Assembly (NCBI GenBank): GCA_005877675.1
Contig: VBNZ01000096.1
Coordinates: 17,325-51,540, forward strand
Reading direction: 5' to 3'
DNA from: Gammaproteobacteria bacterium
GTDB taxonomy: Bacteria; Pseudomonadota; Gammaproteobacteria; Xanthomonadales; Rhodanobacteraceae
Length of the DNA stretch: 34,216 nucleotides
The notes beneath the pieces were generated by a model that saw only the letters and a list, made by a program, of their open reading frames with translations, was not told where the DNA came from and ran no database searches. The translations under genes and the position numbers were made by a program. Below, one piece after another: positions 7,460 to 15,242 of the stretch; positions within the stretch are counted from its first letter, which is position 1, and each line of letters begins with the position of its first letter.

Positions 7460-8308
7460 TTAGCCGGGCTGGCGCCGCATGCGCGCCTGCACCCTCGCCA
7501 GCGTTCTGCGCATGATGCTCTGATAGAAACGATAGGGCAGATAGCGCTTGAGTCGCCAAGCGATGCTTCCTTCCGGATGCGTGAGGATATGCGTCGCGCC
7601 GCGCGCCACGCCATCGAAGATCCGCTCGGCGATAACACCGGCACCGACGCGCGCGCGCTCGACCAGACGTTTGGTCTGGTTTTCGAGTTCCACGCTGTTC
7701 GCACGCATGTTCTTCGCAAGATCGGTGCGGAAGAACGAGGGGCAGACGACGCTGACCCGGATGCGATCCGCTTCGAGTTCGAGCTGCAACGTCTCCGAGA
7801 GTGCGATGACCGCGGCTTTGGTGGCGTTGTACGCTGCCGCCTGCGGCAGGTGAATCAATCCGGCCATAGACGCGATGTTGACCAGCTGGCCGCCGCCCTG
7901 TGCGCGCAGAAGCGGGGTGAACACCTTGCAGCCGCGCACGACGCCGAGCAGGTTGATGTCGACTATCCACTGCCAATCGGTGAGCGGCACGTCAGCGATG
8001 TCGCCCATCAGCGCGACGCCGGCGTTGTTGATCACCACATCGACGCCGTCCCAGTTTTGCCTCAGCCAGTCCGCTGCGCTTTGTAGATCCGCTTCGCGCG
8101 TGACATCGCAAACAAGCGCATGGCACGCGGGCGATAACGCCTGCATTGCCGTGAGCGCGGCGTTGCAGCGCGCGAGATCGAGATCGCCGATGCACACGCG
8201 CCAGCCCGCACGCGCGTAGCGCTGCGCGAGCGCTCGTCCAAGCCCCGACGCACAGGCGGATCGCAGATCGCTACCACCATGCGCCGCGGTCGTCGAAGTG
8301 ATGCTCAT
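7460..8308 (-). CDS. Short-chain dehydrogenase/reductase with atypical N-terminus
   Basis: 282 residues if started at the ATG at 8308. The SDR core is clear: VINNAGVALMGDI, the NIASMAG serine region, and YNATK for the catalytic Tyr/Lys. The C-terminal extension (TKRLVERARVGAGVIAERIF and beyond) is typical of SDRs near lipid metabolism. The start is odd. The expected TGxxxGxG reads SACASGLG, losing the first glycine, and an alternative frame from ATG 8280 encodes a good first strand (MVVAI) just before it. This suggests a small indel near 8255-8268. Neither start has a convincing ribosome-binding site. The downstream SDR follows after 28 nt, so they form a likely operon. Confidence 0.82.
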   Translation of the reverse strand: MSITSTTAAHGGSDLRSACASGLGRALAQRYARAGWRVCIGDLDLARCNAALTAMQALSPACHALVCDVTREADLQSAADWLRQNWDGVDVVINNAGVALMGDIADVPLTDWQWIVDINLLGVVRGCKVFTPLLRAQGGGQLVNIASMAGLIHLPQAAAYNATKAAVIALSETLQLELEADRIRVSVVCPSFFRTDLAKNMRANSVELENQTKRLVERARVGAGVIAERIFDGVARGATHILTHPEGSIAWRLKRYLPYRFYQSIMRRTLARVQARMRRQPG

Positions 8309-8464
8309 GGGCGCCAACCAGTTGAGCCGGCGCAGCGAACTCTCAGCCAAGGGCCCGCGTTGGATCACTCTAACCCAATCTGGCCCAACGAAATCGGGAA
8401 GGGCGCGCAGACCCGCAGACGACTCACGCAAATCGGAACACCGATTGGCGGCTTTGGCGCGCAT

Positions 8465-8490
8465 AAAAAAGGCCGCTAAAAGCGGCCTTC
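8465..8490 (-). terminator. Rho-independent terminator of tRNA-Pro
   Basis: On the minus strand the stem AAGGCCGCT / AGCGGCCTT with a TTT loop is followed by a T run, starting about 12 nt after the CCA end of the tRNA. It is a standard short tRNA terminator. Confidence 0.9.
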
Positions 8491-8501
8491 GTTGAAATTG
8501 T

Positions 8502-8578
8502 TGGTCGGGGAGACAGGATTTGAACCTGCGACTTCTACGTCCCGAACGTAGCGCTCTACCAGGCTGAGCTACACCCCG
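8502..8578 (-). tRNA. tRNA-Pro (anticodon CGG)
   Basis: The 77-base minus-strand sequence folds as a full cloverleaf. The acceptor CGGGGTG pairs with CTCCCCG, with the C1-G72 pair and discriminator A73 expected of tRNA-Pro and a U-U mismatch at position 6/67. The D-stem is GCTC/GAGC. The anticodon stem CTACG/CGTAG encloses the loop TTCGGGA, giving anticodon CGG. The T-arm is GCAGG-TTCAAAT-CCTGT. The CCA end is encoded. It stands alone and is followed by its own terminator. Confidence 0.97.
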
Positions 8579-8778
8579 ACTTGAGGGCCGCCGCCGGGCA
8601 TCGGGATATGCGGTGGATCGCACCAGCCAGCAGCGAGCCGCGTATGGTAATAGGGCGGGGCGAAAGACGCAACCGGCAGGGCTTACAGGACGAAAATTCG
8701 CGATTTTCTGAAAGAATCGCCACGGGATGGGGTCGGTATGATCCGGCCGGTTCGTCAGCCCGTCACAAGGAGATCATC

Positions 8779-9606
8779 GTGTTGCGCAAACTTGCATGGG
8801 TTTTGTGTTCGATTGGATTCAGTGTAACTGCGTGGACGCAGAAGGGGCCGCCGATTCTGGAGATGAGCGCGGACGGCGAAGTTCAGATCGCGCCAGATGG
8901 CAGAGTCAGTGACTATCGCTTGCAGAGCAAACTCGAGAAGGCGATCGCCGACGTGATAGATCGCAACGTGCGCGGCTGGCGGTTCGAGCCCGTCGTTATC
9001 GATGGCCGTGCGGTAACGGCGAAAACGGCGATGCATCTTTCGCTCAAGGCGGAGCCTGCCGACGGTAAGGCCGATAGCTACACGCTGCGTGTCACAAGCG
9101 TCCGATTCGGCGAAATGAAGATGAAAGGACACTTCAAGCCGCCGCAATATCCGATATCCGCCGTCCAAGCCCACGTTGGCGGCAAGGTTATGCTGGCGGT
9201 TCGCCTCGACGAAACCGGCAAGGTCGTTGATGTGCAGCCGTACCAGACCAGCCTCGATGCACGCGCGCGCAACGAAAATGAAGCTGAGCACTACCGGCAC
9301 CTACTCGAAAAAGCGAGTGTGGAAGCGGCACGGGAGTGGCAGTACGACCTCTCCGAGAAGGTCGACGGAAAGGCGGTAGGGATGATCGCGATGATTCCGG
9401 TGGAATACTCGCTGTGCAGCATGCCCTGCTCCAGGCCTCAATCTGGAAGCTGGCGCGCGCTGATTCCCGGCCCGATGCATCCCGCTAGCTGGATGAACAG
9501 ACAGGTGGCCGACAATCAGGATCTGTCCTCGCTTCAAAACGGCGAAGCTGCAGCTCTGGACTCGCGCTTTCACCTGAAAGAAGACGTAGTCGGTAAGACC
9601 TTGTAG
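8779..9606 (+). CDS. Secreted protein with TonB C-terminal-like domain
   Basis: 275 residues from the GTG at 8779, chosen because AAGGAG lies 6 nt upstream and because it begins a signal peptide (MLRKLAWVLCSIGFSVTAWTQ). The middle section, GGKVMLAVRLDETGKVVDVQPYQTS followed by VEAAREWQYD, has the strand-helix pattern and the AxxWxF/Y-type motif of TonB C-terminal domains. The first half has an FDxPV-like stretch (GWRFEPVVIDGRAV) that may be a second, weaker copy. There is no N-terminal transmembrane anchor plus proline-rich stalk as in true TonB, so it is a periplasmic TonB-like protein of unknown partner rather than an energy transducer. The C-terminal 60 residues are polar and unfamiliar. 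Confidence 0.72.
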   Translation: MLRKLAWVLCSIGFSVTAWTQKGPPILEMSADGEVQIAPDGRVSDYRLQSKLEKAIADVIDRNVRGWRFEPVVIDGRAVTAKTAMHLSLKAEPADGKADSYTLRVTSVRFGEMKMKGHFKPPQYPISAVQAHVGGKVMLAVRLDETGKVVDVQPYQTSLDARARNENEAEHYRHLLEKASVEAAREWQYDLSEKVDGKAVGMIAMIPVEYSLCSMPCSRPQSGSWRALIPGPMHPASWMNRQVADNQDLSSLQNGEAAALDSRFHLKEDVVGKTL

Positions 9607-9731
9607 CGCAGGTCTTTCGTGCATGTGCGTGCAAACCTCCGTGCACGTGCAGGCGCGCATACAAGGCGCAGCCGCGGCATGTAAAATAGCGGGCTCGCGG
9701 CCGCTCCGGCCGTTGCTTCCCAGGGAAATCC

Positions 9732-11141
9732 ATGGCGTTGACCCAAGCCCGCACCATGCCCGGCGTGATGGAGCTTTTGCCGCTCGATCAGATCGCGTTC
9801 GCGGACATGCTCGATACGATCCGTCGCAACTACGAGCGTTTCGGTTTTCTGCCGATCGAGACGCCGGCGATCGAGCTTTCCGACATCCTCCTGACCAAGT
9901 CGGGCGGCGAAACCGAGCGCCAAGTATACTTTGTGCAGTCTACCGGCGCGCTCGATGCAGTGGCTAAGAGTGAGGACGAGAAGCGTCCGGAGCTTGCGCT
10001 GCGCTTCGATTTGACCGTGCCGCTCGCGCGCTATGTCGCCGAGCATGAGCACGATCTGTCGTTCCCGTTCCGCCGCTACCAGGTGCAGCGCGTTTATCGT
10101 GGCGAGCGTGCGCAGCGTGGGCGCTTCCGCGAGTTTTACCAAGCCGACATCGACGTGATCGGCAAGGATGCGCTGTCGATCCGCTACGACGCCGAGATTC
10201 CGGCGGTGATCTACAGCGTGTTCCGGGATCTGGCGATCGGACCGTTCACGATCTGGCTCAACAACCGCAAGATCATGCGCGGCTTTTTCGAGGGACTCGG
10301 CGTCGTAGATGGCGAACAGCAAGCACAAATATTGCGAGAAGTCGATAAGCTCGACAAACGTGGTATAGCTTATGTCCAAGATGTCCTTGTCGGGGAGGGG
10401 TTCAATCTATCGAACCACGTAGTTAGCGAGATTCTTGGCTTCGTGCAATTGCGCTCGACAAGCCACATGGATGCGCTTGATTTGCTCCACACGATTGAAA
10501 AAGGGAACCCGTCGCACCGGGGCATCGCAAACTTTGTTCAGGGCATCGCCGAATTGCGCGAAGTGCTCGAGCTGATCAAGGCTTTCGGCGTGCCGGAGAC
10601 GCATTACGCAATCAACCTCTCGATCGCGCGCGGCCTCGATTACTACACCGGCACGGTGTACGAGACCATGCTCAACGAACATCCGCAGATCGGTTCGATC
10701 TGCTCAGGCGGACGCTACGAAAATCTCGCCTCGAATTACACCAAGTCGAAGTTGCCTGGCGTGGGCATCTCAATAGGTGCAACACGACTGTTCTGGCAAC
10801 TGCGTGAGGCCAAGTTGATTGGCACTGCGCAAAGCACAGTCAAGGTGTTAGTTACCAACATGGACGAGATGCGCTTACAGGACTATTTGGAACTCGCAAC
10901 GCAACTGCGTGCCGCTGGCATACCGACTGAGGTTGTGCTCGAAGGCGGCAAGCTCGCCAAGCAGTTCAAATATGCCGACCGCGCGGGCATCCGCTTCGTG
11001 CTCGTGCTCGGCTCCGACGAGATCGCCAAGGGCGTGGTCACGGTCAAGGACATGCGCAAGGAAGATCAGTTCGAAGTATCGCGCGCGGAGCTGGTGAAGA
11101 CCCTGCGTGTCGAGCTCGAGCAAGCACAGGTCATGGGATAA
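9732..11141 (+). CDS. hisS: Histidine--tRNA ligase
   Basis: 469 residues. A class II aminoacyl-tRNA synthetase that charges tRNA-His. Visible are the start MALTQARTMPGVMELLP, motif 1 around YERFGFLPIETPAIE, motif 2 region FRRYQVQRVYRGERAQRGRFREFYQ near residues 114-138, the histidine-specific RGLDYYTGTVYE near 299-310, and the C-terminal anticodon-binding domain (VLVTNMDEMRLQDYLELA onward). The ATG at 9732 follows AGGGAAA. By eye the section from about 10310 to 10560, and again about 10740-10920, is less GC-rich and uses rarer codons than its flanks, although the frame and motifs are intact. This enzyme is separate from the his biosynthetic operon 5 kb downstream. Confidence 0.96.
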   Translation: MALTQARTMPGVMELLPLDQIAFADMLDTIRRNYERFGFLPIETPAIELSDILLTKSGGETERQVYFVQSTGALDAVAKSEDEKRPELALRFDLTVPLARYVAEHEHDLSFPFRRYQVQRVYRGERAQRGRFREFYQADIDVIGKDALSIRYDAEIPAVIYSVFRDLAIGPFTIWLNNRKIMRGFFEGLGVVDGEQQAQILREVDKLDKRGIAYVQDVLVGEGFNLSNHVVSEILGFVQLRSTSHMDALDLLHTIEKGNPSHRGIANFVQGIAELREVLELIKAFGVPETHYAINLSIARGLDYYTGTVYETMLNEHPQIGSICSGGRYENLASNYTKSKLPGVGISIGATRLFWQLREAKLIGTAQSTVKVLVTNMDEMRLQDYLELATQLRAAGIPTEVVLEGGKLAKQFKYADRAGIRFVLVLGSDEIAKGVVTVKDMRKEDQFEVSRAELVKTLRVELEQAQVMG

Positions 11142-11175
11142 GCAACTCTCCACAGTGATAGGTGTTGTTTTTGAC

Positions 11176-11202
11176 GTCATTCCCGCGCAAGCGGGAATCC
11201 AG
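11176..11202. repeat. Single arm of the dispersed GTCATTCC repeat, before hutH
   Basis: GTCATTCCCGCGCAAGCGGGAATCCAG contains the hairpin TTCCCGC-GCAA-GCGGGAA and is related to the arms at 202-222 and 31326-31425. It stands alone in the 81-bp gap between hisS and the ammonia-lyase, 20 nt before the ATG, and could act as a weak terminator or mRNA structure. Confidence 0.75.
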
Positions 11203-11222
11203 GGCCTTTGGACTTTTCCGCT

Positions 11223-13136
11223 ATGACTGCGCAATCGATTCTCCTCGACGGCAATAGCCTCACGCGCGATCAGCTCGTTGCGATCGCGCGCCATGGGCTC
11301 AAGGTCGAACTGGAAGCCTCACAGCTCACCAAAGTGCAGCGCACCGCGGATTTCCTCGCGCAGCAGGTGCAGCGCGGCGAGCCCATCTACGGCGTGACAA
11401 CAGGCTTCGGCAGCAACGCCGACAAGCTGCTTGGTGCGCATCGCGCGCGCGACGAGTTGCCGGGTGCCGATCTGCAAAAACTCGGGCAAGAGCGTCACGA
11501 CGGCACGCTGTTGGAAGAACTGCAGTACAACCTCGTCGTCACGCACGCGGTCTGCGTCGGCAAGCCGCTCGCGCGCGAGGTCGTGCGCGCGATGCTCGCG
11601 ATCCGCGTCAATACGCTGATGCGCGGGCATTCGGGCATACGCGCATCGACGCTGCAGTCGCTGGCCGAGTTGCTCAATCACGATGTGATCCCGGTGATCC
11701 CGGAGAAGGGTTCGGTCGGTGCGAGTGGCGACCTCGCGCCGCTGTCGCATCTCGCGATCGTACTGCTCGGCGAAGGCGAGGCGTTCCATCAGGGCGAACG
11801 CATGCCAGGTGCCGAAGCACTCAAGCGCGCCGGCCTCGAGAAAGTACGACTGTCGTTTAAGGAAGGCCTTGCACTCAACAACGGCACGGCGCAGATGCTC
11901 GCGACGGCGACGCTCGCGCTCGATGCGCTCGAGAGTCTGCTTGCGACCGCCGATCTCGCCGCGGCCATGACGCTCGACGCGTTCGCCGGTCGCGGTTCCG
12001 CGTTCAAGCCCGAGGTGCACGCGCTACGTCCGCATCCGGGGCAGGTTGAAACGGCGGCGAATCTGCGCGCGCTGCTTGAAGGCTCGACGCTGGTCGATAT
12101 TCCGTACCACCTCGTGCCGCGCTTCAAGACCTGGCTTGCGGAATCCTGGAACGAGCCGGCCGATCAACAACATCGCTTCGATATCGGCTGGGACTACGTG
12201 CCGCCGTCACAACGTCACGGCAAGGAAAATTTCTATCGCCGCTTTATGCCGTTCAAGGGCGGCAAGAAACATCAGCCGCAGGACGCCTACTGCCTGCGCT
12301 GTATCCCGCAGGTGCACGGCGCCGTGCGCGACGCGCTCGCGCAGGCACAGCGCGTGATCGATATCGAACTCAACGCGGTCACCGATAATCCGCTGATTTT
12401 CCCTGATGCGGCGGACGCGAAGGTGATTGAAGATCAGGTGATTTCGGCCGGACACTTCCACGGCATGCCGCTCGCGCTTGCGATGAGCTACGTCAAGGCG
12501 GCGATACCGGTGCTCGCCTCGATCAGCGAACGGCGGCTCAACAAACTCGTCGATCCCGCGACCAGCGATGGCCTGCCGGCGTTCCTCATCGGCAACGAAG
12601 ACGCGACCGATTCGGGCTTCATGATCGTGCAGTACACCGCTGCCGCTTTGGTCAACGACCTGGCGACGCGCGCGCATCCGGCCTGCGTGTATTCGATACC
12701 GACCAGCGCAAATGCGGAAGACCATGTCTCGATGGGCACGAACGAGATTCGCCACGTGCTCGAGATGACCGAGGACCTCGCGCATGTACTCGCGCTCGAG
12801 TTGTACACCGCTGCGCAGGCGCTCGAATACCGCCAGGACATGCTCAACGCAGCGCGCACGCTCGCCGCGCGTGGCGATGCGGCTGCGCTCGCGGCGAAGA
12901 TTGCCGGCGTACCGAAGCCCGATCATGCAAGCTATGCGCAATTCCTAGACGAGGTGAAACAGCTGATGGCTGCGCTGGCGCAGAGCGAGGAATTCCACGC
13001 CGGCCGCACGGTACGCAAGGCGTTCGCGCTGATCCGCGAACGTATCGGCTTCATGCAGCGCGACCGCGCGATGGATGGCGATGTGCGGCGCATCTGCGAG
13101 CTGGTCGCGAGCGGAGATTTATTGAAAGCGAGCTAG
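11223..13136 (+). CDS. Aromatic amino acid (histidine-type) ammonia-lyase, unusually long
   Basis: 637 residues from the ATG at 11223. An MIO-dependent lyase: ASGDLAPLSHL near residues 166-176 contains the Ala-Ser-Gly triad that self-cyclises to the MIO cofactor, and GVTTGFGSN near 56-64 carries the catalytic tyrosine loop just before it. At the substrate-selectivity position the sequence is NLVVTHAVCVG. A His in the second place matches histidine lyases (Ser-His in HutH) rather than Phe-Leu or His-Leu of PAL/TAL. IPTSANAEDHVSM has the late active-site Glu, with Ala where HutH usually has Gln. About 60 extra residues (around 290-355) precede the conserved QDAYCLRCIPQVHG, making it longer than the usual ~510. 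No other hut genes are nearby. Confidence 0.85.
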   Translation: MTAQSILLDGNSLTRDQLVAIARHGLKVELEASQLTKVQRTADFLAQQVQRGEPIYGVTTGFGSNADKLLGAHRARDELPGADLQKLGQERHDGTLLEELQYNLVVTHAVCVGKPLAREVVRAMLAIRVNTLMRGHSGIRASTLQSLAELLNHDVIPVIPEKGSVGASGDLAPLSHLAIVLLGEGEAFHQGERMPGAEALKRAGLEKVRLSFKEGLALNNGTAQMLATATLALDALESLLATADLAAAMTLDAFAGRGSAFKPEVHALRPHPGQVETAANLRALLEGSTLVDIPYHLVPRFKTWLAESWNEPADQQHRFDIGWDYVPPSQRHGKENFYRRFMPFKGGKKHQPQDAYCLRCIPQVHGAVRDALAQAQRVIDIELNAVTDNPLIFPDAADAKVIEDQVISAGHFHGMPLALAMSYVKAAIPVLASISERRLNKLVDPATSDGLPAFLIGNEDATDSGFMIVQYTAAALVNDLATRAHPACVYSIPTSANAEDHVSMGTNEIRHVLEMTEDLAHVLALELYTAAQALEYRQDMLNAARTLAARGDAAALAAKIAGVPKPDHASYAQFLDEVKQLMAALAQSEEFHAGRTVRKAFALIRERIGFMQRDRAMDGDVRRICELVASGDLLKAS

Positions 13137-13756
13137 GGCGACCGGCTTGCGCGCAGCAGCTGCCGCGCCGTCCAGCCGAGCCAGGCGAGGATCAGCACGA
13201 TCAGTACTTTCTGCATCGTGCCTGACGGCAGGCCGTGATAGATCACATAGACCCATAACCAGACGAAGGCCGCCCAGGCCAGCACGACACCGGCGCTGCC
13301 CCCGCGCAGGCGCGGATCGCGGCGCCAGCGCATCGACAGCAGCGGCATGCCGAAGCACAGGCACATGAAGGTGATCAGCGCGGCAATGTGGTGGAGGAAA
13401 CGCGCCGCTTCCTCATTCGGCGTATGCGCGAACAAGGCCGTAATCGCAACAGGGGCCAATGCGATCCCTGCCGTGGCGAACAGGATCGCTGCGAGCGCGC
13501 TGCGTTGCGCCGCGGACGTCGCAAAATAGCTTGCCCAGGCGAGGCCAAGCAGCCCGAGCGCCATCAGATAGTAGGCCGCGCGTACATATTCGCCACCGGG
13601 GCCGGTCAGGTAGGCACTGAGCGGCGTGACCAACGGATCAAGATCGGTGCGCAATTGCGCCGCGCCACAGACCAGCACAAACATCAGGTCCGCAATAAGC
13701 AACAGTGTGCCGAGCGCACGAATTGCCCTGCGTTTTTTCGTTTCGCCTATCTGCAT
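13133..13756 (-). CDS. DUF998-type integral membrane protein
   Basis: 207 residues from the ATG at 13756. Six or so hydrophobic helices are visible, for example LGTLLLIADLMFVLVCGAAQL, YYLMALGLLGLAWASYFA, SALAAILFATAGIALAPVAI and VVLAWAAFVWLWVYVIYHGL, with the loop TDLDPLVTPLSAYLTGPGG between helices 1 and 2. This layout matches DUF998, a poorly characterised family of small membrane proteins. Its stop codon overlaps the stop of the convergent ammonia-lyase gene: CTAG at 13133-13136 serves both strands. Function unknown. Confidence 0.78.
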   Translation of the reverse strand: MQIGETKKRRAIRALGTLLLIADLMFVLVCGAAQLRTDLDPLVTPLSAYLTGPGGEYVRAAYYLMALGLLGLAWASYFATSAAQRSALAAILFATAGIALAPVAITALFAHTPNEEAARFLHHIAALITFMCLCFGMPLLSMRWRRDPRLRGGSAGVVLAWAAFVWLWVYVIYHGLPSGTMQKVLIVLILAWLGWTARQLLRASRSP

Positions 13757-13835
13757 ACCCGAGATTGTAGAGGGCGGCGGCATGATCCAGCGAGGGCGGC
13801 ATCGGCATGACTTCCGGCTCATTCGCTATTATCAA

Positions 13836-13853
13836 CTGAACACTATAGTTCAG
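13836..13853. promoter_or_regulatory. Palindromic operator over the padR -10 box
   Basis: CTGAAC-ACTATA-GTTCAG is a perfect 6-bp inverted repeat, extending to 7 of 8 pairs in AACTGAAC/GTTCAGCT. It encloses TATAGT (13844-13849), a good -10 box. The predicted transcript start is about 13856, the ATG of the padR gene, so the mRNA would be nearly leaderless. Autorepression by the PadR protein is a reasonable inference. Confidence 0.55.
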
Positions 13854-13855
13854 CT

Positions 13856-14239
13856 ATGCATATGACGAAGTCAGCTATGGGCGCCGAAGAAACCGATAGT
13901 CATCTGTGGAAGTTCCAGAAGGAGCTCAGCGCGGGCATCGTCTCGCTCGTGCTGCTCGGCGTACTCGCGCGCGCGCGGACGCCGATGTATGGCTACCAGA
14001 TCGTCAAGCGTCTCGAGCAAACAGGCGAGGGCGTGATGAGCGGCAAGCAGAGCGCGCTCTATCCGGTGCTGCGTAACCTGTCTGCGGCCGGTTTGCTCGA
14101 TAGCGAGGTGGAGCCGTCGGTGACGGGTCCACCTCGCCGCTACTATCGCATCACGCCGCTCGGCCGGCGTGTGCTGCGCGAATGGAGTCTGGCCTGGATC
14201 GAAACGCGCGATTTTGTGGATTCTGTTCTTGTTGAATAG
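13856..14239 (+). CDS. PadR-family transcriptional regulator
   Basis: 127 residues. The winged helix typical of PadR is clear: VSLVLLGVLARARTPMYGYQIVKRLEQ (helices 1-2), SGKQSALYPVLRNLSAAGLL (recognition region near residues 62-81) and GPPRRYYRITPLGRRVL (wing). Such proteins repress a neighbouring membrane or efflux gene and respond to ligands or envelope state. The ATG at 13856 sits at the predicted transcript start; ATG codons at 13862 and 13877 are alternatives. The next gene on the same strand encodes a HAAS/sensor-type membrane protein, the usual partner of PadR regulators. Confidence 0.92.
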   Translation: MHMTKSAMGAEETDSHLWKFQKELSAGIVSLVLLGVLARARTPMYGYQIVKRLEQTGEGVMSGKQSALYPVLRNLSAAGLLDSEVEPSVTGPPRRYYRITPLGRRVLREWSLAWIETRDFVDSVLVE

Positions 14240-14307
14240 TGCGGGCAGCACACCCGCTCCCTGATTTTCGCCGTCATGAACGACGGCATTAGATACCGGA
14301 GAACTAG

Positions 14308-15228
14308 ATGAGCACGCCCATTCCCCGTTCGATCGCGGAATACGTCGAGCAGCTGCGCGCCGCTCTCGGCAACGCCGATCCGGCGTTGATCCAGGATGCG
14401 CTGTACGACGCGGAGGAACATCTGCGCGGCGAGATGCACGACAACCCCGGCAAGTCCGAGGGCGAAGTGCTCGCGAAGATCGCCGGCAGCTACGGCGCGC
14501 CGGAAGAAGTGGCCGAGATCTACGTCGACAAGGAGGCGAAGGTGCAAGAGGCGCTACGACCGCCGCCGCAGCGTCGCCGCAGAACCGCGCTCGGCCGCTT
14601 CTTCGCGGTCGGCAGCGACCCGCGCGCCTACGCCGCGCTGTTCTACATGGTGTTATCGCTCGCGACCGGCATCGCCTATTTTGTCTTCACCGTCGTCGGC
14701 GTCTCGCTCTCGATGAGTCTTGCGATCCTCGTCATCGGTATTCCGATCGCGATCATTTTCCTCGGCACGGCGCGCGTATTGTCGCTGGTCGAAGGCCGTC
14801 TGGTCGAAGTGATGCTCGGCGAACGCATGCCGCGGCGGCCGATCTATGCGCAGCGCAACATGCCGTTGAAGACACGTGTGTGGGGGATGTTCACCGATCC
14901 ACGTACCTGGTCGACGCTGTTGTATTTCGTGCTCAAGTTACCGCTCGGCATCATCTATTTCACGCTTGCGATAACTGGAACGGTTCTGTCGCTTGCATTC
15001 ATCACGGCGCCGCTCGCGCACGTCGGCTGGATGCTCGGAATAGTGCGTATCGACTGGGCGACGCATGTGCATTTCAACGATACGCTGGTCGTGCCGCCGA
15101 TCATTGCCGATCCGCTGATGTTCGTATGCGGTATCGCCATGCTGTTCGGCATGCTGCATCTCGCGCGCGGTATCGGCAAATTCCAGGGCGCGCTCGCGAA
15201 AAACCTGCTGGTGAAGTCGGCAGGTTGA
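14308..15228 (+). CDS. PadR-linked membrane protein with HAAS-like N-terminus and repeated putative-sensor domain
   Basis: 306 residues. The first 80 residues form an acidic helical domain (YVEQLRAALGNADPALIQDALYDAEEHLRGE ... YGAPEEVAEIY), like the HAAS/DUF1700 module that accompanies PadR proteins. Then come two copies of a two-helix membrane unit beginning with DPR(A/T)Y/W: one at about 100-180 (SDPRAYAALFYMVLSLATG) and one at about 195-260 (TDPRTWSTLLYFVLKLPLG), matching the putative sensor domain of bacterial membrane proteins. A final helix follows near 275-290. GGAGA lies 8 nt before the ATG. It probably acts with the PadR regulator just upstream in an envelope-related response. The ligand is unknown. 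Confidence 0.82.
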   Translation: MSTPIPRSIAEYVEQLRAALGNADPALIQDALYDAEEHLRGEMHDNPGKSEGEVLAKIAGSYGAPEEVAEIYVDKEAKVQEALRPPPQRRRRTALGRFFAVGSDPRAYAALFYMVLSLATGIAYFVFTVVGVSLSMSLAILVIGIPIAIIFLGTARVLSLVEGRLVEVMLGERMPRRPIYAQRNMPLKTRVWGMFTDPRTWSTLLYFVLKLPLGIIYFTLAITGTVLSLAFITAPLAHVGWMLGIVRIDWATHVHFNDTLVVPPIIADPLMFVCGIAMLFGMLHLARGIGKFQGALAKNLLVKSAG

Positions 15229-15242
15229 GCGCAACGCGCTCA
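15226..15242. terminator. Hairpin containing both convergent stop codons
   Basis: TGAGCGC-AAC-GCGCTCA is a perfect 7-bp stem with a 3-base loop. Its first three bases are the stop of the sensor gene and its last three the stop of the CHAD gene on the other strand. No T run follows, so a bidirectional terminator or mRNA-end stabiliser is only a suggestion. Confidence 0.45.
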
